Assembly (NCBI RefSeq): GCF_023544465.1 | Contig: NZ_JALPVL010000007.1 | Coordinates: forward strand, 124,001 to 188,000 | From: Paractinoplanes maris | Lineage (GTDB): Bacteria > Actinomycetota > Actinomycetes > Mycobacteriales > Micromonosporaceae | Length of the DNA: 64,000 nucleotides | Reading direction: 5' to 3' | Shown here: positions 39,900 through 48,459 of the stretch, in pieces | Layout of the letters: each line of letters starts with the position of its first letter | How positions within the stretch are numbered: the first letter of the stretch is position 1 | Translations under genes and position numbers: made by a program | Notes under the pieces: model-generated | Told to the model about the DNA's origin: nothing | What the model saw: the letters and a program-made list of their open reading frames with translations, nothing else | Databases searched by the model: none

Positions 39900-41552
39900 A
39901 TGGAACCGAACCCGACCGAGGCACGACCCGCTCTCACCGACGAGCAATGGCACCGATTGAGCGCGTACGGCGTCGCGGACCACCTGCCCGCCGGCACCTG
40001 GATCTTCCGCGCCGGGGACGAGGTGGCCGACATGATTCTCGTCGAGTCCGGCCGGGTGGCCATCGTGCGACCGTCGACCGCCGACGACAACGAGGCCGTC
40101 GTCGCCCGATACGGCCCGCGCGAGTTCACCGGCGAGCTCAACCTGCTCACCCGGCAATCGGCGTATCTCAGCGCCCGCACCACCGAGGCCTCGGCCGTTC
40201 TCCGGGTCGGCACAGACGCTTTCCGTACGCTCATGGACCGCGACCCGGAGCTGTCCGACATCGTGCTGCGGGCCCTGATCGCCCGGCGCCGCGACCTGCG
40301 CGACGGTCAGGCCGCCCGCAGCCTGGAGATCGTCGGGCACGACGCCTCCGCAGCCGCCCTGGCGCTGCGGACCTACGCCGGCCGCCTGCAACTGCCCCAC
40401 ACCTGGAATGACATCGATACACCCACCGGCTCCGCACTGGCCCGGGCGGTGTCGGCCTCGGCCGGGGACCTGCCGTTGGTGATCACCCCCGGCGCTGTCC
40501 TGCGGCGGGCCACACCCCTCCTGCTCGCCGACCACTTGGGCCTGTCCTACCGGCCTCGCAGCGGCGAAGAGGTCGACCTGGTCGTCATCGGCGCCGGCCC
40601 GGCCGGGCTCGCGGCCGGCGTCTACGGAGCCTCCGAGGGACTGCGCACGCTGGTGCTGGACTCGGTCGCGGCCGGCGGGCAGGCGGCGTCCAGCTCCCGC
40701 ATCGAGAACTATCTGGGCTTCACCTCCGGCATCAGCGGCAACGACCTCACCGCGGCCGCCGCCGTGCAGGCCCAGAAATTCGGCGCCCGCATCGCCAGCC
40801 CGTGCGAGGTCGCCGAACTGCACTCCGAGCCCGGCCAGGTCCGCGTCGTGCTCACCGATCGCACCACGATCTGCGCCGGCGCCGCGGTGATCGCCACCGG
40901 CGCCCGATACCGGGCCCTGCCCCTGCAGCGGTGGGCGCAGTTCGAAGGGGCCGGTATCTACTACGCCGCCACCGAGATCGAAGCCCGCGCCTGTGGCGAG
41001 CGCCCCGTCGCCGTGGTCGGCGGCGCCAACTCCGCCGGCCAGGCCGCGCTCTACCTCGCCGCCCGCGGCAGCCAGGTCACCCTGATCGTCCGCGGTCCCG
41101 ATCTGCGGGCCGGGATGTCGGCGTATCTGGCCGACCGCATCCTCGCCGACCCGGGCATCACCGTCCGCACCGGCACCCAGGTCACCGCGCTGCACGGTGA
41201 CGACCACCTGGAGGCGGTGACCCTGTCCGGGCCGTTCCCCGACGCCGGGCCGCAGGAGTGCGCCGGGTTGTTCTGCTTCATCGGCGCCACCCCGGCAACC
41301 GCCTGGCTGGAGGGTCTGGCCACCGACGATCACGGCTTCCTGCGTACGGACGCCCAGCTCGACGACGGCGACCTGGGCGCACAATGGGCGACGCTGGGAC
41401 GCCGACCATTGCCCTTCGAGACCAGCCGGCCGCGGGTCTTCGCCGCCGGGGACGTCCGCGCCGGCTCGATGAAACGCGTCGCGGCCGCGGTCGGCGAGGG
41501 CGCCAGCGCCGTCAGCTCGGTCCATACGGCGTTGGCTGCGATCGTCGCGTAG
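39900..41552 (+). CDS. Cyclic-nucleotide-binding-domain FAD oxidoreductase (thioredoxin reductase fold)
   Basis: 550 residues. An N-terminal cNMP-binding-like domain (about 15-135; AGTWIFRAGDEVADMILVES and GPREFTGELNLLTRQ) precedes a thioredoxin-reductase-like part with FAD motif VVIGAGPAGLAAGVYGASEG (about 226), GGQAASSSRIENYLGF, NAD(P) motif VVGGANSAGQAAL (about 365) and the closing FAAGDVR. The redox CxxC of thioredoxin reductase is absent: its place reads YYAATEIEARACGERP. The ATG at 39900 has GGGAG upstream, right after an operator-like repeat. It is probably an NAD(P)H-dependent quinone, nitro or flavin reductase; the substrate is unknown. Confidence 0.92.
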   Translation: MEPNPTEARPALTDEQWHRLSAYGVADHLPAGTWIFRAGDEVADMILVESGRVAIVRPSTADDNEAVVARYGPREFTGELNLLTRQSAYLSARTTEASAVLRVGTDAFRTLMDRDPELSDIVLRALIARRRDLRDGQAARSLEIVGHDASAAALALRTYAGRLQLPHTWNDIDTPTGSALARAVSASAGDLPLVITPGAVLRRATPLLLADHLGLSYRPRSGEEVDLVVIGAGPAGLAAGVYGASEGLRTLVLDSVAAGGQAASSSRIENYLGFTSGISGNDLTAAAAVQAQKFGARIASPCEVAELHSEPGQVRVVLTDRTTICAGAAVIATGARYRALPLQRWAQFEGAGIYYAATEIEARACGERPVAVVGGANSAGQAALYLAARGSQVTLIVRGPDLRAGMSAYLADRILADPGITVRTGTQVTALHGDDHLEAVTLSGPFPDAGPQECAGLFCFIGATPATAWLEGLATDDHGFLRTDAQLDDGDLGAQWATLGRRPLPFETSRPRVFAAGDVRAGSMKRVAAAVGEGASAVSSVHTALAAIVA

Positions 41553-41567
41553 CCCCCCGGCGGAGGA

Positions 41568-42032
41568 TCACAGACGGTTCGGATAGCCGTTGTGGTGGAC
41601 CACGTCGATCTTCTCCTCCGGCAGTTGCCGCCCGCCCTCATCGACGAAGGCGACCCGGACCGGCCTGCCGGTACGCCGATCGAGGCGCTCGGTCGACGGC
41701 CCGGCCGGCCTCGGCAGATTCGCGTCGCCCCAGAGCTGCAAGCCGCCGATGACGACGTGAAGCTGCCGTCCCGCCGCGGTCAGGTGGTATTCGCACCGCG
41801 CCCGCGCCCCGATCTCCTGGTAGCCGCGCTTCTCCAGGACACCGGCGTCGACCAGCGTGGCCAGCCGATCGGCCAGCACGTCGGCCCCGAGACCCAGGGA
41901 CTCCCGGAACGCCTCGAACTTGGTCAGCCCGCTCAGGGCGTCCCGGATGATCAGCAGTGTCCAGCGCTCACCCAGGACGGCCAGGCTGCGCGACACCGAA
42001 CAGCTGGAACCGGCGAGCTTGTCGATGGTCAC
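41568..42032 (-). CDS. HxlR family regulator (HxlR-2)
   Basis: 154 residues: CSVSRSLAVLGERWTLLIIR, FEAFRESLGLGADVLADRL, wing ARCEYHLTAAGRQL and LQLWGDANLPRPAGP. It is strongly similar to HxlR-1, including the N-terminal CSVSRSL cysteine. The start is GTG at 42032, overlapping the stop of the enoyl-CoA hydratase gene (GTGA), so it is translated from that gene's mRNA. Confidence 0.92.
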   Translation of the reverse strand: MTIDKLAGSSCSVSRSLAVLGERWTLLIIRDALSGLTKFEAFRESLGLGADVLADRLATLVDAGVLEKRGYQEIGARARCEYHLTAAGRQLHVVIGGLQLWGDANLPRPAGPSTERLDRRTGRPVRVAFVDEGGRQLPEEKIDVVHHNGYPNRL

Positions 42033-42895
42033 CGCGGCCCACTTTCCTCGAGGCCGGACTCCGGCCGGCTCAGGCGGTCCAGATAGCGGCCGAGGTGCAG
42101 CTCCGCGTCGCCGCGTTGCTGCAGGCCGAGCTCGAAAAGCTGACGGGTGCGGTCCTGCGTCTCGGGCCGGGCCACTGACGTCCAGAACGCGTTCATCTGC
42201 GGCGGGAACTCCGCCGCGGGCGGTAGCGTCACGGTGTCCACAAAGGCTTTCATCTCGCGCAGGGCCCGGGTGTCGAACCCGGCCATCCGCTCGGCGAACC
42301 GGTCGACGAAGGTGACGAACTCGGCGTCGGGGATCGAGCGGTTGACGTAGCCGTACCGTTCGGCCAGGTCGGCGTTGTAGTCCTCGGCGCCGGCCAGGAT
42401 CTCCAGGGCCCGCCCCCGGCCGACCAGACGCGGCAGCCGGGTGGCCGGGCCACCGCCGGGGACAGCGCCGGCGCCCAGCTCGAACTGCCCGAGCACGGCG
42501 CGTTCCCGGCTGGCGAACCGGATGTCGGTGGCCAGGGCGAACTCGCTGCCGGCACCGCGGGCCCGGCCCCGCAACGCCGAGATGGTGATCTGCGGCAGGC
42601 GGGCGAGCCGGACGAGCACGTCCAGCCACGGGTGCATCCCGGTCGGCCCGAGCGGCAACGCCTCCGTCGAGGCCGGGTCGGCGGCGATGTCCCAATGCGC
42701 CAGGAAGAAGTCGGGATCGGCGCTGTCGAAGACGATGACGGCGAGTTGCTCGTCGGCCTCCGCGGCCGTGAGCAGTTTCTGCAGCTGCAGGACCATCGGG
42801 GCGTCGATCAGGTTGATCGGCGGGTTGGCGAAGGTGGCGGTCCACAAAGTCGGCGACCGCCGGTCGATCCTCAGGCGTGACATGGCGTTCAACAT
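42029..42895 (-). CDS. Enoyl-CoA hydratase/isomerase family protein, second copy
   Basis: 288 residues, crotonase superfamily: ATFANPPINLIDAPMV, DSADPDFFLAHWDIAADPAS, SALRGRARGAGSEFALATDI, AVPGGGPATRLPRLVGRGRA. It is a paralogue of the 36060-36905 protein. ATG 42895 was chosen because it gives an N-terminus close in length to that paralogue; ATG 42883 is possible. Neither has a clear ribosome site, and operator C lies 5 nt upstream, so a short-leader or leaderless mRNA is likely. It is coupled to HxlR-2. Confidence 0.88.
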   Translation of the reverse strand: MLNAMSRLRIDRRSPTLWTATFANPPINLIDAPMVLQLQKLLTAAEADEQLAVIVFDSADPDFFLAHWDIAADPASTEALPLGPTGMHPWLDVLVRLARLPQITISALRGRARGAGSEFALATDIRFASRERAVLGQFELGAGAVPGGGPATRLPRLVGRGRALEILAGAEDYNADLAERYGYVNRSIPDAEFVTFVDRFAERMAGFDTRALREMKAFVDTVTLPPAAEFPPQMNAFWTSVARPETQDRTRQLFELGLQQRGDAELHLGRYLDRLSRPESGLEESGPR

Positions 42896-42900
42896 AGCGG

Positions 42901-42923
42901 CTGAATTGTTTTTTGCAACCCAG
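42901..42923. promoter_or_regulatory. HxlR operator candidate C
   Basis: CTGAATTG, spacer TTTTTTG, CAACCCAG (6 of 8 arm positions pair) just upstream of the second enoyl-CoA hydratase/HxlR-2 pair. Confidence 0.55.
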
Positions 42924-42965
42924 GTGAGCGCCACCACAAACCGGCCTTCCCGGCCCCGTCGACTG

Positions 42966-42988
42966 CTAGGTTGCATTTTCCAATGCAG
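42966..42988. promoter_or_regulatory. HxlR operator candidate D
   Basis: CTAGGTTG, spacer CATTTTC, CAATGCAG (5 of 8 arm positions pair), 14 nt upstream of the SDR start. The left arm is identical to that of site B. Confidence 0.5.
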
Positions 42989-43002
42989 CTCAGGAGGATC
43001 GC

Positions 43003-43704
43003 ATGACCAGCATCAAGAACGCCGTCGTCGTCGTGACCGGAGCCAACGGCGGACTCGGGCAGGAGTTCATCAAGCAGGCACTCGACCGCGGCGCCGCCAA
43101 GGTCTACGCCACCGCCCGCATGCCCCGGAAGTGGAACGACGACCGCGTGATCCCGTTGCCCCTCGACGTCACCGACCCGGCGTCCATCGGCGCCGCGGCC
43201 GCCGCAGCCGGTGACGCCACCATCGTCGTCAACAACGCCGGGATCTACGACTACGGCGACACCATCACGGGTACGCCGATGAAGCGCATCCGCGAACTGT
43301 TCGACACCAACTTCTTCGGCGCCGTCGAAGTCAACCGGGCTTTCGCGCCGATCCTCGGCGCCAACGGCGGCGGCGCCTTCCTGGATGTGCACTCCGTGCT
43401 CAGCTGGCTCGGCGTAACCGGCGGCTACAGCGCCACCAAGGCCGCGTTCTGGAGTGCCACCAACGCCTTCCGGGTCGAGCTGGCCGGCCAGCACACCCAG
43501 GTCGTCGGGCTGCACCTGGGCTACACCGACACCCCGATGATCTCGATGGTGACCGACGAGAAGAACGACCCGGCCGACATCGTGCGGGCCGGCTACGACG
43601 GTCTCGAGGCCGGCGAGCACGAGGTCCTGGCCGACGACCTCGCCGTCACCGTGAAAGCCGGCCTGGCCGGCACGATCGAAGACCTGTACGGCCTGAGCCG
43701 CTGA
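43003..43704 (+). CDS. Short-chain dehydrogenase/reductase (SDR)
   Basis: 233 residues. Cofactor motif TGANGGLG (residues 12-19), NNAG (about 77), a catalytic serine at about 131 in HSVLSWLGV and YSATK (about 143-147). Classical SDR with no C-terminal extension. The ATG at 43003 has an AGGAGG site. Divergent from the enoyl-CoA hydratase/HxlR-2 pair with candidate operators C and D between them, so probably in the same regulon. Confidence 0.92.
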   Translation: MTSIKNAVVVVTGANGGLGQEFIKQALDRGAAKVYATARMPRKWNDDRVIPLPLDVTDPASIGAAAAAAGDATIVVNNAGIYDYGDTITGTPMKRIRELFDTNFFGAVEVNRAFAPILGANGGGAFLDVHSVLSWLGVTGGYSATKAAFWSATNAFRVELAGQHTQVVGLHLGYTDTPMISMVTDEKNDPADIVRAGYDGLEAGEHEVLADDLAVTVKAGLAGTIEDLYGLSR

Positions 43705-43787
43705 TCCCGGGACCACAGCGGTGAGCCGGACGGGGTCATCGCGCGACTACAATGACCGCGACACTCGGAGGTTGGAGGGCCGGCACG

Positions 43788-44252
43788 ATGATGGTGCGGC
43801 ACTTCACTGCGAGCGCCATCGTGGTCCAGGAAGACCTCAAGCGGGTGTTGCTCGTCCACCACAACAAAATCGGGAAATGGCTGTATCCCGGTGGTCACGT
43901 CGAACCGAATCAAACGCCCGCCGAGACGGCGATCCGCGAGGTCGAGGAAGAAACGGGAATCCGCACGCGGGTGTTGGCCGACACGCGCTCGCACCACCCG
44001 TCCGTGACGAGACACCCGATGCCGTTCGCCATCATCGAGGTGACAGCGGACGACAGAGACGGACTCGGCCTCCACCACCACATCGACTTCGTCTATGTAC
44101 TGCGGGCCGTTTCCACGGACATCCGGATAGAGCTGGACGAGGTCGGTCTGGCGCGATGGGTCCCGATCGACGAGATCAGCCGACTGGATACACCGCCCGA
44201 TCTGCCGGTGCTCATCGAGAACGCGATTCGTTGGGCCGAGACCAACGCATGA
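43788..44252 (+). CDS. NUDIX hydrolase
   Basis: 154 residues with a complete Nudix box starting GGHVEPNQTPAETAIREVEE and ending ETGI (about residues 35-58), including the REVEEE metal ligands. Family reaction: hydrolysis of a nucleoside diphosphate linked to another moiety; the specificity is not evident. The second ATG of the frame (43788, in an ATGATG) is preceded by GGAGGG. Its stop overlaps the start of the cyclo-ligase-like gene (ATGA). Confidence 0.92.
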   Translation: MMVRHFTASAIVVQEDLKRVLLVHHNKIGKWLYPGGHVEPNQTPAETAIREVEEETGIRTRVLADTRSHHPSVTRHPMPFAIIEVTADDRDGLGLHHHIDFVYVLRAVSTDIRIELDEVGLARWVPIDEISRLDTPPDLPVLIENAIRWAETNA

Positions 44253-44977
44253 CCCGGATCAGCGGGGATCTCGGCGCTTGCAAAGCAGCCGTACGCGAAA
44301 GGATGTGGTCTCTGCTGGACGCACACGGTGTGTCGTACCCGCTGGGCGCGACCGGTCGCATTCCGCGCTTCAGCGCCGCGGACGTGGCTGCTCAGCGACT
44401 CGCCGAAACGGCCGCCTGGGAAGCAGCGGAAACGCTCAAGGTCAACCCGGACACAGCGCAGTTTCCGGTACGGCTCCACGCGTTGGCCGAGGGCAAAGTG
44501 GTTTACATGGCCGTTCCCTACCTCGCCGGCCCCCATCCTTTCTACTTTCTCGATCCGGCCGAACTCGGCGAGCAGGCTCCCGAGGCCGCCACCATCGACG
44601 GTGCGGCGCGGCTCGCTCCGTCAGTGGGCTTCGACGAGATGCGCGAGATCGATCTGGCGGTCTGTGGCAGCGTGGCGGTCAATCGCAACGGCGCCCGCGT
44701 CGGCAAAGGAGGCGGGTACGCAGATATCGAACTGGCGCTTCTCGTCGAGGCTGGACTGATCACCGCGCGTACCGTACTGGCGACCACCGTCCACGAGTTG
44801 CAAGTCGTGCACGAAGAGCTTCCCGAGACCGCGCATGACTTCCGCCTCGACGTGATCGCGAGCCCGGTCGAAGTGGTGCGCTGCGGATCACCGTATCGAC
44901 CCAGCGGGATCTATCCCAGTCACCTCACGTCCAGCAAGATCGCCTCTATCCCGATTCTGCGTGACCGCATGGGTTGA
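44249..44977 (+). CDS. 5-formyltetrahydrofolate cyclo-ligase-like protein
   Basis: 242 residues. The segment RVGKGGGYADIELALLVEAG (about 151-170) is the phosphate-binding motif region of the 5-FCL fold, and VHELQVVHEELPETAHDF is the usual downstream strand-helix. The motif GKGGGYADIE rather than GGGYYDR fits the 5-FCL-like clade (COG0212-like, MTHFSD-like) better than classical 5-FCL, so the activity on 5-formyl-THF is uncertain. The C-terminus contains RPSGIYPSHLTSSKIASIP. It is coupled to the NUDIX gene by a 4-nt overlap. Confidence 0.85.
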   Translation: MTRISGDLGACKAAVRERMWSLLDAHGVSYPLGATGRIPRFSAADVAAQRLAETAAWEAAETLKVNPDTAQFPVRLHALAEGKVVYMAVPYLAGPHPFYFLDPAELGEQAPEAATIDGAARLAPSVGFDEMREIDLAVCGSVAVNRNGARVGKGGGYADIELALLVEAGLITARTVLATTVHELQVVHEELPETAHDFRLDVIASPVEVVRCGSPYRPSGIYPSHLTSSKIASIPILRDRMG

Positions 44978-45026
44978 CGGACAAGCGGCGGCACCGGTGG
45001 CCTTTGAAGGGAGTGGTGGAGGGAAC

Positions 45027-47297
45027 GTGCGGCGGATATGGCGATGGGTGATCACCACCGGCTCCACGGTCGGTGCGGCGTCGGCGGTCTTCGGACTCGG
45101 CCGACTCTTCCCGGCCTGGGACGATGGCTGGGTCCAGACTGCGACCGGGCTCGCCGCCGCCGTCGTGGCCGCTCCGCTGTGTGTATGGGCCGGCAAGGCG
45201 AAGTCGGTCGCCGGCAAGAAATCCGTCACCGGCCCGGCCACGTGGAGCATCCCGATCCTGCCGAATCCCGAGTTCGTCGGCCGGGAGGTCGTGCTGGACA
45301 CCCTCTCCGCGCGGTTCTCCGAATCGGCCGGCGTGGCGGTGCAGACCGTGCAAGGGATGGGCGGAATAGGCAAGACACAGCTCGTGGCCCACTACGCTCA
45401 CACAAACCGAGCGAAGTACCGGATCGTGTGGTGGATACCGGCCGAGGATCCGACATTGATCGGGGCCCGGTTCGCTCAGTTGGCTGTGGCCCTTCACTTG
45501 GCGCGCTCCAGTGACGATCTCACCACGAGCGTGACACGCGTCTTGGGCCACCTGAACGCCACTTCCGGCTGGTTGCTGATCTTCGACAACGCGGTGTCCC
45601 CCAGCGATCTCCGCTCCTGGCTCCCGTCCGGGGCGGGGCACATACTGATCACATCCCGGACCGGCGCCTGGAACCACTTGGGGGCGACCACCGAGCTGCG
45701 GGAGATGCCCCGCGGCGAATCGGTGGAACTGGTCCGTCGAAGACATCCGGCGCTCTCGCGCGCGGACGCCAATCGGCTGGCGGAGGGTCTGGGAGACCTG
45801 CCGCTCGCCCTGATTCAAGCAGCCGGCTTCATGCAAACCAGCGGCACACCGGTGGCGGTATACCTCCAGCTGGTGGAGAAGTACGCCGGGGAGGTCATGC
45901 ACCACGGCCCGGTCGGGGACCACGACGGGACGCTCACCGCCTCGGTGACGATGAGCATGCGGCAACTCGCGGCCGGTGATGCCGCAAGCTTGAGACTCTT
46001 GCAGGTGGCCGCGTCGCTGGGCCCCGAGCCGATTCCCCTGACCTGGCTCGCCGGGCGCCGGGGAAGTTCCGGTGAACGTCCGCTGGAAGCGGAGCTGGAG
46101 ATTCGCGCGAGCGTCAGCACTTTCGTCGAGCTCGGTCTGGCCACCTCAACCAATGGCGGTATTCAGTTCCACCGCTTGACCCGGGCCGTCATCACCGATG
46201 CCATCGACCCCGATGTGCTGGTCTCGGTCCGCGACGAGGCCCGTGAGTTACTGAGCAGTCAGAGACCGGCGTCCACGGACGATTCGGCGTCCTGGGGCCA
46301 GTGGGCTCGGCTGATCCCGCACCTCCTCGTGACGGACCCCGCCGACAGCCATGATCCGGAAACCCGGCGGACGGCCTGCGATGCCACCCGCTACCTGCTC
46401 AAGAGTGGCCAGATCGACGCTGGGCACCACCTCGCGACCACGCTCCACGAGGCGTGGAGGGTCCGCCTCGGCGAGGAGGATGTCGACACCCTGCGCGCCG
46501 CCCAACAACTCGGTCACGCCCTGCGTATCCGGGGCGAATATCGCCAGGCGCAGGAGATGGACCTGGACACCGCGAATCGGCGTCGCCGGATTCTCGGCTT
46601 CGACCACCCGGACAGCCTGTGGGCAGCGAGCAACCTGGCAGTGGACTGGCGTCAGCTCGGTGAGTACCAGAAGGCCGAACAGGTCGATCAGGACACGTAC
46701 GATCGGCGTCGGCGGGTCCTCGGTGAGAGCCACCCCGATACGTTGTCGTCGGCGAGCAATCTCGCGGTGGACTGGCGTCAGCTCGGGGAGCACGAGCGAG
46801 CCAGTCAGCTTGACCGCCATACTCTCGACCTGCGAAAAAGAATCCTGGGTGAGAGCCATCCGGACACCTTGGATTCTGAGAACAATCTCGCCATTGATCT
46901 GTTGGAGCTCGGGCAGCCTGAGCAGGCCCTCGCAATAGGGCAGGACACACTCCGGCGACGACGGGCGATCCTGGGAGAGAACCACCCGGACACACTCTGG
47001 ACCGCGAGTAACGTCGCACTCGCGTGGCGGCGCCTCGGTGAGCACCAACGCGCGCGAAGACTCAATGAAGACACTCTGCACCGCCGCCGGCGCATACTGG
47101 GCCACGATCACCCCGACACACTGCGATCGGCGAGTCACCTGGGTGTCGATCTCCGAAACCTTGGTGAATACGAGCGCTCGCGGGAGCTGACCGAAGACAC
47201 CTTGCGGCGCCGGCGGCGAGTACTGAGTCCCGATCACCCCGACACGCTGCGATCGGAGAAGAACCTCGCGATCGTCCAAGGGAGGCTTCTGGGCTGA
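45027..47297 (+). CDS. NB-ARC/STAND ATPase with N-terminal membrane segments and TPR array
   Basis: 756 residues. The N-terminus has two hydrophobic segments (WVITTGSTVGAASAVFGLG and TGLAAAVVAAPLCVWAG), probably a membrane anchor. An NB-ARC domain follows: FVGREVVLDTL, P-loop GMGGIGKTQLVAHYA (about residue 118), Walker B GWLLIFDNA, a GHILITSRTG sensor, and GLGDLPLALIQAAGF. The C-terminal 270 residues are six full 42-residue TPR (kinesin-light-chain-like) repeats plus a partial one, each with HPDTLxSxxNLA and RRRRxLG. The start was set at GTG 45027 with GGAGGG; an upstream GTG at 44961 overlapping the cyclo-ligase gene is an alternative. STAND proteins are sensors/switches; the ligand is unknown. 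Confidence 0.9.
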   Translation: MRRIWRWVITTGSTVGAASAVFGLGRLFPAWDDGWVQTATGLAAAVVAAPLCVWAGKAKSVAGKKSVTGPATWSIPILPNPEFVGREVVLDTLSARFSESAGVAVQTVQGMGGIGKTQLVAHYAHTNRAKYRIVWWIPAEDPTLIGARFAQLAVALHLARSSDDLTTSVTRVLGHLNATSGWLLIFDNAVSPSDLRSWLPSGAGHILITSRTGAWNHLGATTELREMPRGESVELVRRRHPALSRADANRLAEGLGDLPLALIQAAGFMQTSGTPVAVYLQLVEKYAGEVMHHGPVGDHDGTLTASVTMSMRQLAAGDAASLRLLQVAASLGPEPIPLTWLAGRRGSSGERPLEAELEIRASVSTFVELGLATSTNGGIQFHRLTRAVITDAIDPDVLVSVRDEARELLSSQRPASTDDSASWGQWARLIPHLLVTDPADSHDPETRRTACDATRYLLKSGQIDAGHHLATTLHEAWRVRLGEEDVDTLRAAQQLGHALRIRGEYRQAQEMDLDTANRRRRILGFDHPDSLWAASNLAVDWRQLGEYQKAEQVDQDTYDRRRRVLGESHPDTLSSASNLAVDWRQLGEHERASQLDRHTLDLRKRILGESHPDTLDSENNLAIDLLELGQPEQALAIGQDTLRRRRAILGENHPDTLWTASNVALAWRRLGEHQRARRLNEDTLHRRRRILGHDHPDTLRSASHLGVDLRNLGEYERSRELTEDTLRRRRRVLSPDHPDTLRSEKNLAIVQGRLLG
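46479..47297 (+). repeat. 126-bp tandem coding repeats (TPR units)
   Basis: Units start at 46479, 46605, 46731, 46857, 46983, 47109 and 47235 (the last is cut by the stop). Each encodes exactly 42 residues. The uniform period and high similarity indicate recent unit duplication. Confidence 0.85.
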
Positions 47298-47603
47298 GCT
47301 GAACTCCGGGTACGCACGAGTGGTGTAGTTCGCGGGTTCCGGCACCACCTCACTCACCCTCTGTGATGGCACTGGGAAGCGGGAAGCCCTTTGTCGGCGG
47401 CAGAAGGGTGCACGTGATCTTGTGCGCGCGTCCCCGACCTTCGGCAACATCGCGTTGCCCCTTCCGCGAAGACGGCTTGGTCTTGACGTGACGACTTGGA
47501 CGGACGAGTCGGTCTCCTCGATGTAACGTCGGATGATCGGGTGATCCGCCGAGTCGGCGTGAGTGGCAGACTCTTGTCGACCTCGCCGGAGAAGGAGATC
47601 CAC
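47298..47603. other. 306-nt gap, no gene recognised
   Basis: Between the STAND ATPase stop and the TTG start of the small membrane protein. I find no convincing hairpin or coding frame. The sequence just before 47604 carries AGAAGGAG, the ribosome site of the next gene. Confidence 0.5.
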
Positions 47604-48290
47604 TTGAGCGTCGCGCTCGCGATATTTGCAGCCGTCGTCGCCGCACTGTTGGGCTGGGCAGTCAATCAATTGCCACCGCTGAAGGATCACGTCTCTGTCG
47701 GGTTGCGGCTGTGGCTGGTTGTGGGCCTCGTAGCCATCTCCGTGGTGGCGACCGTGACGGTTACCCGCCTGAATGATGATCAAGAAGTCACCGGCCGGTC
47801 CGAAGCCCAACCCGACCCGGCGGTCACCTCGATCCCAGGTAGCACCCTCGGGCCTGCAAATACCTCAATCCCCAGCCCAACGAGTGCGCCGACGAGCGCG
47901 TTGCTTCGTTCCGGTTCGGTGATCCTGAATGCCCGCCAAGTCATGAATCTGGATGCCCCTGCCCGAGACCTGAGGTGGGGAATCGATGACGACTGCGCTT
48001 GCCCCGGGACGAAGCAAGATCTTAAGTGGAGTTCCTCCGCCGGATTCGAACCTCCCACCTGGGTCAACGACACATTCTTGCTATTGCTGGACGGGCCGGT
48101 CGACGGCCCACAGGTGTGTCCGGCGCTTACCGGGTACAGCAAAGACCCGATCGGCCCGGACGAACTCGATCGAGGAAGCTCCCTCTGCGTCCAGACAGCG
48201 GAGAAAAACTTCGCGTTGGTCAATGTGACTCAAATCGACAAAGGAAACAAGGCGATCCACTTCGATGCGCGTGTCATCGCTGGCTCCTGA
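47604..48290 (+). CDS. Hypothetical membrane-anchored protein
   Basis: 228 residues from a TTG at 47604 with AGAAGGAG at 47590. Two membrane helices (VALAIFAAVVAALLGWAVN and LRLWLVVGLVAISVVATVTV) are followed by a Ser/Thr/Pro-rich linker (about 70-105) and an extracytoplasmic domain of about 120 residues with four cysteines (DDDCACPG, VCPAL, SLCVQTAE) ending in VNVTQIDKGNKAIHFDARV. The layout is common among secreted/anchored actinobacterial proteins with no known function. It follows the STAND ATPase on the same strand. Confidence 0.75.
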   Translation: MSVALAIFAAVVAALLGWAVNQLPPLKDHVSVGLRLWLVVGLVAISVVATVTVTRLNDDQEVTGRSEAQPDPAVTSIPGSTLGPANTSIPSPTSAPTSALLRSGSVILNARQVMNLDAPARDLRWGIDDDCACPGTKQDLKWSSSAGFEPPTWVNDTFLLLLDGPVDGPQVCPALTGYSKDPIGPDELDRGSSLCVQTAEKNFALVNVTQIDKGNKAIHFDARVIAGS

Positions 48291-48459
48291 GCGCCTACCG
48301 TCGAGCGTTTCTTGGCTGCCGATGTGGGCCGACGCGGTTCTCGCCGCCTACCGAAAGCTGATCGGCTTGGTGCACTGAGATGCGGTCGGTACCGACGCCA
48401 TGACAGTTCAGGACAGGGCGGTCGACATGTCGGTGGTGAACCGCTCGATGCGCCCGCCA

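Noticed and set aside
46479-47297. Regular 126-bp repeats, considered as a CRISPR-like or noncoding tandem array
   Set aside because: They are in frame and encode perfect TPR units inside the STAND ATPase gene.
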